Shown here: positions 26,375 to 34,663 of the stretch, one piece after another
Layout: each line of letters begins with the position of its first letter
Position numbering within the stretch: position 1 is the stretch's first letter
NCBI RefSeq assembly: GCF_002794255.1
Contig: NZ_PGGW01000056.1
Span: 1 to 59,102 of the forward strand
Source: Streptomyces carminius
GTDB taxonomy: Bacteria > Actinomycetota > Actinomycetes > Streptomycetales > Streptomycetaceae
Direction of reading: 5' to 3'
Length of the DNA: 59,102 nt
Program-made: the position numbers and the translations under genes
Notes under the pieces: model-generated
Seen by the model: only the letters and a program-made list of their open reading frames with translations
What the model was told of the DNA's origin: nothing
Databases searched by the model: none

Positions 26375-28699
26375 ATGCAACTCGCCGCGATCGTCGTCTC
26401 GCTGGTACTCACCGCGGTCGGCGTTGCGCTCCTGGCACGCGCCGTCGCGCAGATCTACCGCTTCGTCAGGCTCGGACAGCCGGTACCGGCGGGCTCGCGC
26501 ACCGACGACCCCAAACAGCGCACGATCACCCTGGTCAAGGAGTTCCTGGGGCACACCAGGATGAACCGCTGGGGCATCATCGGCTTCGCGCACTGGTTCG
26601 TGGCGGTCGGTTTCCTCACCCTGCCCCCGACCCTCGCCCACGCCTACGGGCAGCTCTTCCGGGCCGACTGGACCCTCCCCGTCCTCGGCGGCTTCCTGCC
26701 GTACGAGATGTACATCGAGTTCATCGGCCTGATGACCGTCCTGGGCATCCTCACCCTGATCGTCATCCGGCTGCTGGACCTGCCCACCCGCCCCGGCCGC
26801 AAGTCGCGCTTCACCGGCTCGACGGCCTGGCAGGCCTACTTCGTCGAGTACGTCATCCTGACCATCGGCGTCGCCATCCTCGTCCTGCGCGGCCTGGACG
26901 GCGCGCTGCACGGCGTGGACGGCTACGAGGCCGCGTACTTCGCCTCGTACCCGCTGGTGACGGCCTTCGACGGGCTGGACACCGGCACCCTGCAGAACCT
27001 GATCTACCTCACCGCGATGGTCAAGATCGGCACCTCGATGATCTGGATGATCACGGTGTCGCTCAACATCGGCATGGGCATCGCCTGGCACCGCTTCCTG
27101 GCCTTCCCCAACATCTGGTTCAAGCGCGCCTCCAACGGCGAGGTCGCCCTCGGCCCGCTCCGGCCCATGACCTCCGGCGGCAAACCGATCGACTTCGAGA
27201 CCGTGTTCGACGAGGAGGGCGGCGAGGAGACCGTCTTCGGCGTCTCCCAGGTCGAGCACTTCTCCTGGAAGGGCATCCTCGACTTCTCCACCTGCACCGA
27301 GTGCGGCCGCTGCCAGTCGCAGTGCCCCGCCTGGAACACCGGCAAGCCGCTGTCGCCGAAGCTGCTGATCATGTCGCTGCGCGACCACGCCCACGCCAAG
27401 GCCCCCTACCTGCTGGCCGGCGGCGGCAAGACCGCCGAGGGCGAGGAGAAGGCGAGCGCGGAGCAGCTGAAGGACGTCCCGGCCGCCGCCCTGGCCGAGG
27501 CCGAACGTCCGCTGGTCGGCACGCTGGAGGAGAACGGCGTCATCGACCCGGACGTGCTGTGGTCCTGCACCACCTGCGGCGCCTGCGTCGAGCAGTGCCC
27601 GGTGGACATCGAGCACGTCGACCACATCCTCGACATGCGCCGCTACCAGGTGATGATCGAGTCCGCTTTCCCCTCCGAGGCGGGCACGATGCTCAAGAAC
27701 CTGGAGAAGAAGGGCAACCCCTGGGGCCTGGCGAAGAAGCAGCGCTTGGAGTGGACCAAGGAGCTCCAGCAGGAGGCGGGCTTCGAGGTGCCGGTCGTCG
27801 GCAAGGACGTCGAGGACCTCACCGAGGTCGACTACCTGTACTGGGTCGGCTGCGCCGGCGCCCTGGAGGACCGCGCCAAGAAGACCACCAAGGCCTTCGC
27901 CGAGCTGCTGCACATCGCGGGCGTGAAGTTCGCGATCATGGGCGGCGACGAGAAGTGCAGCGGCGACTCCCCCCGCCGGCTGGGCAACGAGTTCCTCTTC
28001 CAGCAGCTCGGCCAGGAGAACGTGGCCATGCTGAACATGGCCTTCGGCGAGGACGACGAGGACCCGGCCACCAGGAAGCCGAAGTCCCAGAAGAAGATCG
28101 TCGCCACCTGCCCGCACTGCTTCAACACCATCGCCAACGAGTACCCGCAGCTCGGCGGCGAGTACGAGGTCATCCACCACACCCAGCTGCTCCAGCACCT
28201 GGTGGACGAGGGCAGGCTGGTCCCCGTCACCCCGGTCGAGGGCCTGATCACCTACCACGACCCCTGCTACCTGGGCCGCCACAACAAGGTCTACACACCC
28301 CCGCGCGAGATCATCGCCAAGGTGCCGGGCCTGCGGAACGAGGAGATGCACCGCCACAAGGAGCGCGGCTTCTGCTGCGGCGCCGGCGGCGCCCGGATGT
28401 GGATGGAGGAGCGCATCGGCAAGCGCGTCAACACCGAGCGCGTGGACGAGGCACTCTCCCTGAACCCGGACATCATCTCCACCGCCTGCCCGTTCTGCCT
28501 GGTGATGCTGACCGACTCGGTCAACGGCAAGAAGGCCGCAGCCGACGGCGGCTCCGCCGCGGAGGGCAAGGCCAAGGAGGACCTCAAGGTCGTGGACGTG
28601 GCCCAGCTCCTGCTGGACTCCGTGAAGGCCCCCGCCGACCCGGCGGGCGGCGGCACGACCGAGCCGGAACCGGCCCCCGAGCCCGAACCGGCCAGGTAG
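26375..28699 (+). CDS. EtfD-like membrane Fe-S reductase (ETF:menaquinone oxidoreductase type)
   Basis: The 774-aa protein has about five N-terminal membrane helices resembling the cytochrome b/nitrate-reductase gamma type (NRWGIIGFAHWFVAVGFLTLP and following). Two [4Fe-4S] motifs follow, CTECGRCQSQCP and CTTCGACVEQCPVD, then two heterodisulfide-reductase CCG domains (CPHCFNTIANEYPQLGG..., DPCYLGRHNKVY...GFCCGAGGARMW, and ACPFCLVMLTD). This matches mycobacterial EtfD, which passes electrons from electron-transfer flavoprotein to menaquinone in fatty-acid beta-oxidation. ATG follows CGAGGAG. The Glu/Pro-rich tail is dispensable-looking. Family assignment is strong; the electron donor is inferred. 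Confidence 0.88.
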   Translation: MQLAAIVVSLVLTAVGVALLARAVAQIYRFVRLGQPVPAGSRTDDPKQRTITLVKEFLGHTRMNRWGIIGFAHWFVAVGFLTLPPTLAHAYGQLFRADWTLPVLGGFLPYEMYIEFIGLMTVLGILTLIVIRLLDLPTRPGRKSRFTGSTAWQAYFVEYVILTIGVAILVLRGLDGALHGVDGYEAAYFASYPLVTAFDGLDTGTLQNLIYLTAMVKIGTSMIWMITVSLNIGMGIAWHRFLAFPNIWFKRASNGEVALGPLRPMTSGGKPIDFETVFDEEGGEETVFGVSQVEHFSWKGILDFSTCTECGRCQSQCPAWNTGKPLSPKLLIMSLRDHAHAKAPYLLAGGGKTAEGEEKASAEQLKDVPAAALAEAERPLVGTLEENGVIDPDVLWSCTTCGACVEQCPVDIEHVDHILDMRRYQVMIESAFPSEAGTMLKNLEKKGNPWGLAKKQRLEWTKELQQEAGFEVPVVGKDVEDLTEVDYLYWVGCAGALEDRAKKTTKAFAELLHIAGVKFAIMGGDEKCSGDSPRRLGNEFLFQQLGQENVAMLNMAFGEDDEDPATRKPKSQKKIVATCPHCFNTIANEYPQLGGEYEVIHHTQLLQHLVDEGRLVPVTPVEGLITYHDPCYLGRHNKVYTPPREIIAKVPGLRNEEMHRHKERGFCCGAGGARMWMEERIGKRVNTERVDEALSLNPDIISTACPFCLVMLTDSVNGKKAAADGGSAAEGKAKEDLKVVDVAQLLLDSVKAPADPAGGGTTEPEPAPEPEPAR

Positions 28700-28713
28700 C
28701 CGGGCGACCGGAC

Positions 28714-28748
28714 GGCGGCCGGCCCCGCACCGCGCGGGACCGGCCGCC
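28714..28748 (+). terminator. Terminator hairpin after the Fe-S reductase gene
   Basis: The stem GGCGGCCGG (28714-28722) pairs with CCGGCCGCC (28740-28748), extended inside by CCCGC/GCGGG. It starts 14 bp beyond the TAG stop. Confidence 0.65.
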
Positions 28749-28950
28749 GCGCCGTCTCCTCCGTCTCCCCCGCCCGTGTACCGCCCATGTACCGCGCGTG
28801 CCCGCACGCGCCCTTCCCGCGGGCACCACCTCCGGCCCTGGGGACAGCCCCACCGGGGCCCCCTAGGGGCTGTAACAGCTCGGCGGCAAAGGCACCGCCA
28901 CCGACGGGGGACCGTCACCGCCGTCCGTGCGACACGGTACGTTCGAAGGC

Positions 28951-29886
28951 GTGGCTGGATTCAGGATGGGACGCGGCCGGAATTCCCGGAGCGCACAGCA
29001 GCATGGGCAGCACCCCCCTCGGCAGACCCCTGGGCCGGGAGCGGGGCCGGGACCGGGAGCGGGGCCGTACGGGCCTCCGGCGGCGCACGGCCGGCCGCCG
29101 TACGGGCCCGGGCAGCCGACGCAGCCCCAGTGGCGCCAGGGCGGTGACCGGCACGGCGAGCCGGAGTACTTCGGCGACCCGGGTCACGGCCGGCCCGGCG
29201 GGCACGACCCGTACGCCAACAACCCCGGGCACACCCAGGTCTTCGGTGTGGGCGACGTGCACGGCCCGGGCGGCCCCCAGGGCGGCGGTGACGACTACGG
29301 CGCCGGTGCCACCTACGGCGCCGGCGGCCAGCCCGCTCCCGTCGGCCCCCGGCTGCACTGGAAGCAACTGCTGAGCGGCATCGTGCTGCGGCCCAACGCC
29401 ACCTTCTGGCAGATGCGCGACCACACCGTGTGGGGCCCCGCGGTCGGCGTCACCTTCCTCTACGGACTGCTCGCCGTCTTCGGCTTCGACCAGGCCCGCG
29501 AGGACGCGATCAACTCCACGCTCTCCACCGCGATCCCGTTCGTCCTGATCACCGGGGTGGCCGTGGTGATCTCCGCCCTGCTGATGGGCGCGGTCACGCA
29601 CACCCTGGCCCGGCAGCTCGGCGGCAACGGGCTGTGGGCGCCCACGATCGGCCTGGCCATGCTGATCATGTCGATCACGGACGCCCCGCGGCTGCTGCTG
29701 GCGATGTTCCTCGGTGGCGACGACTCACTGGTCCAGATCGTCGGCTGGATCACCTGGCTGGCGGCGGGCGCGCTGTTCACCTCGATGGTCAGCCGCTCGC
29801 ACGAGCTGCCCTGGCCGAAGGCACTGGGCGCCTCGTCCATCCAGCTGATCGCGCTGCTGTTCCTGATCAAACTCGGCACGTTCTGA
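28951..29886 (+). CDS. Yip1 domain membrane protein
   Basis: The 311-aa protein has a disordered Gly/Pro/His/Gln-rich N-terminus (about 1-135) followed by a Yip1-type bundle of five membrane helices: VWGPAVGVTFLYGLLAVFG, AIPFVLITGVAVVISALLMG, LWAPTIGLAMLIMSITDAP, IVGWITWLAAGALFTSMV and SSIQLIALLFLIKL. LHWKQLLSGIVLRPNATFWQMRD is the conserved amphipathic entry. GTG 28951 (VAGFRMGRG) is preferred over GTG 28927; ATG 28966 is another option. Bacterial Yip1 proteins have no settled function. It faces a convergent phosphoribosyltransferase gene across 60 bp of TTCCGGCAGGGG repeats able to form a hairpin. Confidence 0.8.
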   Translation: MAGFRMGRGRNSRSAQQHGQHPPRQTPGPGAGPGPGAGPYGPPAAHGRPPYGPGQPTQPQWRQGGDRHGEPEYFGDPGHGRPGGHDPYANNPGHTQVFGVGDVHGPGGPQGGGDDYGAGATYGAGGQPAPVGPRLHWKQLLSGIVLRPNATFWQMRDHTVWGPAVGVTFLYGLLAVFGFDQAREDAINSTLSTAIPFVLITGVAVVISALLMGAVTHTLARQLGGNGLWAPTIGLAMLIMSITDAPRLLLAMFLGGDDSLVQIVGWITWLAAGALFTSMVSRSHELPWPKALGASSIQLIALLFLIKLGTF

Positions 29887-29945
29887 CGCCTCCCCGTGCG
29901 GCCCGGCAGGCCCCTTCCGGCAGGGGTCTTCCGGCAGGGGCCGGG

Positions 29946-30467
29946 TCAGGACTCGAGGACCTGCCCCTGCCGCCGCACCACGGGCGGCTCCACGGACCAC
30001 GGGAAGTCGATCCACCGGTCGGTGCGCTTCCACACGTACTCGCACGCCACCAGCGACTGCGGCTTCTCGTAGATCACCGCGGAGCGCACCTCGGCCACGT
30101 GCTCCGCGCAGAAGCCGTGCACCAGCTTGAGCGTCCTGCCGGTGTCGGCGACGTCGTCGGCGACGAGGACCTTCTTCCGGCTCAGGTCCACGGCGTTGGG
30201 CACGGGCGGGAGCATGACGGGCATCTCCAGCGTCTCGCCGACCCCGGTGTAGAACTCGACGTTGACCGGATACAGGTTCTTCACGTCGAGCGCGTAGCCG
30301 AGCCCGCCCGCGACGAACAGCCCGCCGCGCGCGATCGCCAGGATGATGTCCGGCTCGTAGCCGTCGTCCGCGACGGCCCGCGCCAGCTCCCGGACGGCCC
30401 GTCCGAAGAGCTCGTAGGTCAGTTTCTCCCGTTCCCCGCCACCACTGCCACTGCCGCTGCCGCTCAT
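29946..30467 (-). CDS. Phosphoribosyltransferase (purine-type)
   Basis: The 173-aa enzyme has the type I PRTase core, with PRPP loop KVLVADDVADTGRTL (about 105-119), an N-terminal PDIILAIARGGLFVAGGLGYAL strand-loop and a C-terminal hood with WKRTDRWIDFPW, the aromatic base-stacking region of guanine/xanthine phosphoribosyltransferases. It probably salvages xanthine, guanine or hypoxanthine. ATG 30467 begins a short Gly/Ser linker before the fold. It lies 38 bp downstream of dcd on the same strand, so the two nucleotide-metabolism genes probably share a transcript. Confidence 0.85.
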   Translation of the reverse strand: MSGSGSGSGGGEREKLTYELFGRAVRELARAVADDGYEPDIILAIARGGLFVAGGLGYALDVKNLYPVNVEFYTGVGETLEMPVMLPPVPNAVDLSRKKVLVADDVADTGRTLKLVHGFCAEHVAEVRSAVIYEKPQSLVACEYVWKRTDRWIDFPWSVEPPVVRRQGQVLES

Positions 30468-30505
30468 GCGCCCCCGTCTCCTCCCGTACCTGTCCCCGGA
30501 CCTTC

Positions 30506-31081
30506 TCAGACCTGTGTGCGGTGGAAGTTCAGATACGACCGCGAGGGCGTCGGCCCGCGCTGCCCCTGGTAGCGGGAGCCGTAGCGGGCGGAACCGTAGG
30601 GGTGCTCGGCCGGTGAGGTGAGCCGGAACATGCACAGCTGACCGATCTTCATGCCCGGCCAGAGCTTGATGGGGAGCGTCGCCACGTTCGACAGCTCCAG
30701 CGTCACGTGCCCGGAGAAACCGGGGTCGATGAACCCGGCCGTGGAGTGCGTCAGCAGGCCCAGCCGCCCCAGCGAGCTCTTGCCCTCCAGCCGGGAGGCG
30801 AGGTCGTCGGGCAGCGTGACGACCTCGTAGGTGGACGCGAGCACGAACTCGCCCGGGTGCAGGATGAACGGCTCGTCCCCCTCCGGCTCCACCAGCCGGG
30901 TCAGGTCCGACTGCTCGACGGCCGGGTCGATGTGGGGGTAGCGGTGGTTCTCGAACACCCGGAAGAAGCGGTCCAGCCGTACGTCGATGCTCGACGGCTG
31001 CACCATCACCGGTTCGTACGGTTCGATCCGCACCCGCCCGGCGTCGATCTCCGCCCGGATGTCCTTGTCTGAGAGAAGCAC
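30506..31081 (-). CDS. dcd: dCTP deaminase
   Basis: The 191-aa trimeric enzyme converts dCTP to dUTP for thymidylate synthesis. Family signatures are MVQPSSIDVRLDRFFRVF, FVLASTYEVVTLPDDLASRLEGKSSLGRLGLLTHSTAGFIDPGFSGHVTLELSN (with the catalytic-region Glu and active-site Ser/Arg motif GKSSLGR) and PIKLWPGMKIGQLCMFRL. The C-terminus ends SRSYLNFHRTQV, the nucleotide-closing tail. GTG start. The product is close in length to the bacterial monofunctional enzyme. Confidence 0.95.
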   Translation of the reverse strand: MLLSDKDIRAEIDAGRVRIEPYEPVMVQPSSIDVRLDRFFRVFENHRYPHIDPAVEQSDLTRLVEPEGDEPFILHPGEFVLASTYEVVTLPDDLASRLEGKSSLGRLGLLTHSTAGFIDPGFSGHVTLELSNVATLPIKLWPGMKIGQLCMFRLTSPAEHPYGSARYGSRYQGQRGPTPSRSYLNFHRTQV

Positions 31082-31221
31082 GTGCCGAGCGTACAGACAG
31101 GCCGCGGGCCCGGCGATCTCGCCCCGGGCCCGCGGCTCCCTCGGCCTGCCGTCATTCCCGGCCGTCTACCCGGCCGTCCGACACCTTCCCGGCACCTTCT
31201 CCGCGCCCTCCCGGCGCACCC

Positions 31222-31398
31222 TCAGTACCGGCCGGCCCGTGCCCGGGCCCGCACCGGAACGGCCTGCCGCAGCCGCGCGCAGCGCGGGCACCGCAGCAGC
31301 CGTCCGGGACCGATCCGGCTGCTGCCGAGGTTCTGCATCGGGAACGTAGCGGTGCTGAAAACATGCCCCTCGGCACACTGAACGACGGTGGACTCCAT
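31222..31398 (-). CDS. Zinc-ribbon microprotein
   Basis: The 58-aa protein MESTVVQCAEGHVFSTATFPM contains one CxxxH pair (CAEGH) and one CPRC pair (LLRCPRCARLR), enough for a single zinc site, and ends in an Arg-rich tail. I recall short proteins of this pattern as common in Streptomyces; they are unstudied. The LGSSRIGPGRLLRCP spacer resembles the treble-clef of small RNA-binding ribbons. It lies between dcd and tRNA-Gly. A nucleic-acid-binding role is inference only. Confidence 0.7.
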   Translation of the reverse strand: MESTVVQCAEGHVFSTATFPMQNLGSSRIGPGRLLRCPRCARLRQAVPVRARARAGRY

Positions 31399-31602
31399 CG
31401 CCTGCCTCTCCCCAGGTACGTCAACGACGAAAGCCACGTTAGGGGATGAACCACCCGGCCCGCCGCACCGGCACCCCCGCAACCGTACGCCCCAACTCCC
31501 TTCCCTCACCGCACGGGATCACACTCGCGACACGTCGGCGACGCACCCGGGCGGGCACAGCGAAAGGACCCCGCGGCTGTGCGCCGGGGGTCCGGGATGC
31601 GG

Positions 31603-31608
31603 TACAGT
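31603..31608 (+). promoter_or_regulatory. Probable -10 box of tRNA-Gly
   Basis: TACAGT lies 34 bp upstream of the mature tRNA 5' end, a good fit to the TANNNT sigma-70-type -10. A clear -35 is not visible. Confidence 0.5.
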
Positions 31609-31642
31609 ATGCGTCGATGAGCAACGATGATCGTTCGCTCTC

Positions 31643-31716
31643 GCGGGCGTAGTTTAATGGTAGAACATGAGCTTCCCAAGCTCAGAGCGCGGGTTCGATT
31701 CCCGTCGCCCGCTCCA
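31643..31716 (+). tRNA. tRNA-Gly (anticodon CCC)
   Basis: The sequence folds as a complete cloverleaf. The acceptor stem GCGGGCG (31643-31649) pairs with CGCCCGC (31706-31712). The anticodon stem TGAGC/GCTCA frames the loop TTCCCAA, giving anticodon CCC for GGG. The T-arm is GCGGG-TTCGATT-CCCGT, and CCA is encoded (31714-31716). A terminator hairpin follows at once. The 3' end of tRNA-Gly genes is a frequent attachment site for integrative elements, and accessory-type genes begin just downstream. Confidence 0.95.
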
Positions 31717-31721
31717 CAACG

Positions 31722-31748
31722 AAGGCCCAGGTCACAGACCCGGGCCTT
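31722..31748 (+). terminator. Terminator hairpin after tRNA-Gly
   Basis: AAGGCCC-A-GGTC, an ACA loop, then GACC-C-GGGCCTT. Outer bases AACGA/TCGTT extend the stem. It begins 6 bp after the CCA end. Confidence 0.8.
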
Positions 31749-31967
31749 GCTCGTTGTCCGGATCTTTTCGCGCCGTCCCAAGCGGCCCGTGCCAGATCCG
31801 TGCCAGGAAGGGGATCACCGGGTGTCAGCGGCCAGTTCGGAATCCCCACGTACGGCCAGTTGTGATGTCACTCTTGGTTACGGCCCGGGTTCGACGTCTG
31901 ACCCGATCGGTCACATGCGGATGGACGCGACCGGTTGTCGGGCCACGTCAGTGCCAGGCACAGGCGA

Positions 31968-32858
31968 TCAGCTGTCCGCGGAGTGGGCGTCGGCAAGGGC
32001 CTCGCCGAAGAGCCGTCCGGCGAGTTCCACGCAGCGCATCCGGGCAGGAGAGAAGTCGTAAGGCATCTTGGTGATCGCTGCGGCGGCACTCATCTCTGTG
32101 CCCTCCTCCCCTTTCAGGTCGGCGTCGTAGATCTCGAAGATCTTCTCCTCGGCCGCGTCGAGACCAGCTGCCTCGATGGCCTGATTCAGGGCCATTTGGT
32201 GAGCGCATCGCTGTACGGCGAGCTCTTCGACGCGCGGGTCGTCGGGTTCGACGCCGTCGTCGAGGGCGGCCTCGGCCGCCTCTAGACGGTCCTCCTCGGC
32301 CCGCAGGTCGGGGTGGGTGGCCAGCACGATGAACGTGCTGGCCTGGATGGCGGCGCCCAGCGGCCCGAAAATCCGTTCCGTGACCAGCAGAGCGTCCAGA
32401 TCGGAGGGGCGCAACGCGCCCGGGGGCAGGTGGCTGAGCCGGTCCGTGACCAGTTCGGAGAGCAGCCCCAGCGGGCTGCCCACCGCCCGCAGGCGCTGGA
32501 CAGCCGCGCGCCGACGTTTGACGGCGGCCTCCTGCGCCGCCAAGGTTTCCTCCAGCCTGCTCAGGACCGACTCGATATCCGGGGCGTGGTCCAGGGCTTC
32601 GTCTCCAGCTTCGTCCCGGGCTTCGCCGAAGGCGGCCCGCATGTCGTCCAGGCTGATACCGGCATCAGCCATCTTGCGGATCCACAGCAGGCGGGTCATG
32701 TCGTCATAGCCGTAGCGGCGGCGGCCGTCCCCGCCGCGCTCGGGCTCCGGCAGCAGACCGATCTCGTGGTAGTGGCGGATGGCGCGTGGGGTGATCCCGG
32801 CGAACGCAGCGGCATCACCGATCTTGACCTGCCGGGGAGGCGTGAGGGAGGGGTACAT
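31968..32858 (-). CDS. MerR family transcriptional regulator
   Basis: The 296-aa protein has an N-terminal MerR winged helix (VKIGDAAAFAGITPRAIRHYHEIGLLPEPERGGDGRRRYGYDDMTRLLWIRKMADAGISLDDM), a dimerising coiled coil (about 95-130, VLSRLEETLAAQEAAVKRRRAAVQRLRA) and an effector region of about 165 residues. The effector part lacks the TipAS sequence and metal-binding Cys. ATG 32858 follows GAGGGAGGGG. A perfect dyad lies 40 bp upstream of the start, at 32899-32919, and is probably its own operator. First gene of the accessory stretch after the tRNA; its target could be itself or an excised neighbour. Confidence 0.85.
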   Translation of the reverse strand: MYPSLTPPRQVKIGDAAAFAGITPRAIRHYHEIGLLPEPERGGDGRRRYGYDDMTRLLWIRKMADAGISLDDMRAAFGEARDEAGDEALDHAPDIESVLSRLEETLAAQEAAVKRRRAAVQRLRAVGSPLGLLSELVTDRLSHLPPGALRPSDLDALLVTERIFGPLGAAIQASTFIVLATHPDLRAEEDRLEAAEAALDDGVEPDDPRVEELAVQRCAHQMALNQAIEAAGLDAAEEKIFEIYDADLKGEEGTEMSAAAAITKMPYDFSPARMRCVELAGRLFGEALADAHSADS

Positions 32859-32898
32859 CGCAGACAGAGCCTTTCGTGCTGTGGTGCCCCGACCCCAC

Positions 32899-32919
32899 CA
32901 CATGCCGCTACGGCATGTG
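32899..32919. promoter_or_regulatory. Operator-like dyad upstream of the MerR gene
   Basis: CACATGCCG-CTA-CGGCATGTG is a perfect 9-bp inverted repeat with a 3-bp centre, 40 bp before the regulator start. MerR proteins bind such dyads between -35 and -10. Autoregulation is the simplest reading. Confidence 0.75.
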
Positions 32920-33146
32920 CAACAACCCCATCCAGGTGCCACCGGAGCCAGACCCTGGCTGCCGCCGGGACCGATCAAGAACGACGAACCATCCGGGAAC
33001 GCAGAGTGACCACCGGCGGCCAGATAGCTCCCCGCCAAGTGGCCGCCGCTGGGGAATTCCCACTGACCGCCGACAACCGGGAAGGGGCATCCTCCTCACC
33101 GGCGAGGAGCAACCTGTTCGGGCCCGGCCTCCTTGCAGGTCGGCGC

Positions 33147-33668
33147 TCAGGAACGCGGCAGGGTCAGCACATGATCAATCGGCATCGGCATCGGCACGTC
33201 ATGCCGGTGCCGAGACAGTGCGCCGACCTCCCGGTAAGGGCTCTCCCCCGCCAGCCCGGGTACGGTCTCCGGTCCGGGGGCGGTGGCCAGCGGACCGGCC
33301 GGAGTGTCGTGACGGGTGCCGTAGGCGGCGCACCAGCGGTGGTAGAGCCGCCGTGCCTGGGCGGCGCGGACGACGCGGCGCAGCAGGGCGGCGGTGATGG
33401 CGTCCCAGAGCCATGGATTGGCCACGCGTTCGACCGTGCCCAAACCGCTCAGAGCCTGCAAAAGCGCGGCGGGGGCGCGCTGGGGCAGATCGTCCGCCGG
33501 GGTGCGGCGGATGCCTGGGGCAGAGCCCGGGGCGGCGCCGACAGCCTGCCACTCCAGACCGGAGCCGTCCCAGCGGGCGTACCAGAGGGCCGTACCGTCC
33601 GGCACGAGCCGGGCGGTGGCACCGCCGGGTTCGGATGTCCAGGCCGGGTGATCGGTGAGCAGAGTGAT
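33147..33668 (-). pseudogene. Truncated DNA-3-methyladenine glycosylase-like gene
   Basis: Residues such as LLTDHPAWTSEPGGATARLVPDGTALWYARWDGSGLEWQ and NPWLWDAITAALLRRVVRAAQARRLYHRWCAAYG resemble the N-terminal half of AlkA-like DNA glycosylases of Streptomyces. The helix-hairpin-helix-GPD catalytic half is missing: after CAAYG the frame continues in unrelated sequence (RHDTPAGPLATAPGPET) to a stop at 33147. The start is unclear; a TTG near 33668 precedes ITLLTDHP. It is probably a remnant, as expected in a region of turnover beside a tRNA. Family naming rests on remembered sequence pattern, so is moderate. Confidence 0.45.
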
Positions 33669-33830
33669 CAACGTGAGGCTACAGGGGATGACATGGGTTG
33701 CCGGGCAAGGTGATGCTCCCTCACCCGGGCTCCGGACGCCGGTGATCGCGTACATCCACCCGCCGCCCGTAACGAGCGGGACAGCTCGCAGAGCACCGCC
33801 GGGCCCCGGCCGGCCCGGGGCGGCGGCCGG

Positions 33831-34538
33831 TCAGGCCGGGAGGGCGTCGAGGCGTACGGGGGCGCAGTCGTGCAAGGTCAGGACCAGGCGGTGGGCCACG
33901 GTCCAGCGGATCGCAGGACTGTCGTAGGCCACCACGTGCAGGGCGCCGTCGGCGGGTTCCAGCGTGGCCGGGCGGTGGACGACTCCGGCCACGCCCCACA
34001 CCTCCGCGCGGCCCACCATCGCGGCGACGTGCCCCTCCCGCAGGCGCGGGCAGTGCCGTACCGAGACGCGGGCGCACGGTACGCACACCGGCGGCGCGGT
34101 CGTCCGCTCGCCCTCCTCCACCGGACGCCCCACGTCCCGCAGCACGAACAGCCACGGTCCGCCGCGCGGGGTGGGGCGTCCGCAGACCTGGCAGAGCATG
34201 CGCCGCGCCGCCCGCCGCTGCCGCAGGGCGTGCACGTTCTGGAACTGCGGCCTGCCCCGGCCCGGCGCGAAGGACTGCCGTACCCACAGCGCCCCGTGCC
34301 CGTCCCGGTCGTACGCGGGTTCCCCCGGATACCCGATCCGCTCGCCGCCCGCGTCCGCCCGCCGCACCACCAGCGGACGGCGGGCCCGTTCCTCGCTCCA
34401 GGCGGCGATATAAGGAACGGGGACCGCGTCCGGCCCGACACCGGACGGGTGCGGGAGTGCGGCGGCGGACGCCGCCCGGATCGGGCGGTCCGTTCCGGTC
34501 CGTTCTCCGGCCTCTTCCGGGAAGGCAGTCCCGCTCAT
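33831..34538 (-). CDS. Hypothetical protein with CxxC pairs, divergent from an XRE regulator
   Basis: The 235-aa protein carries the zinc-type pairs MLCQVCGRPT (about 122) and PPVCVPCARVS (about 155), enough for one zinc-binding site in its middle. LWVRQSFAPGRGRPQFQNVHALRQRR precedes them; the C-terminal part contains HLRCPRLREGH-like basic sequence and RWTVAHRLVLTLHDCAPVRLDALPA. No membrane segment is seen. ATG follows AGGAGGACGAGG. It is divergently transcribed from a helix-turn-helix/TPR regulator with 125 bp between starts, resembling Streptomyces cassettes of one XRE regulator beside one small unknown gene. Function unknown. Confidence 0.7.
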   Translation of the reverse strand: MSGTAFPEEAGERTGTDRPIRAASAAALPHPSGVGPDAVPVPYIAAWSEERARRPLVVRRADAGGERIGYPGEPAYDRDGHGALWVRQSFAPGRGRPQFQNVHALRQRRAARRMLCQVCGRPTPRGGPWLFVLRDVGRPVEEGERTTAPPVCVPCARVSVRHCPRLREGHVAAMVGRAEVWGVAGVVHRPATLEPADGALHVVAYDSPAIRWTVAHRLVLTLHDCAPVRLDALPA

Positions 34539-34663
34539 CCTCGTCCTCCTGGCGCTCGGCTCCGCTCTCACCAATACGTAACCGCGCGATCACTCTGCGC
34601 GGTACCGTGAGGGAGACGGCGAGACATGAAGCCCCTGAAAACGCGTTGACGTGGGGAGTTGGC

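Noticed and set aside
26318..28918. 866-aa frame antisense to the EtfD-like gene
   Set aside because: Shadow of high-GC codon use; composition typical of antisense Streptomyces frames.
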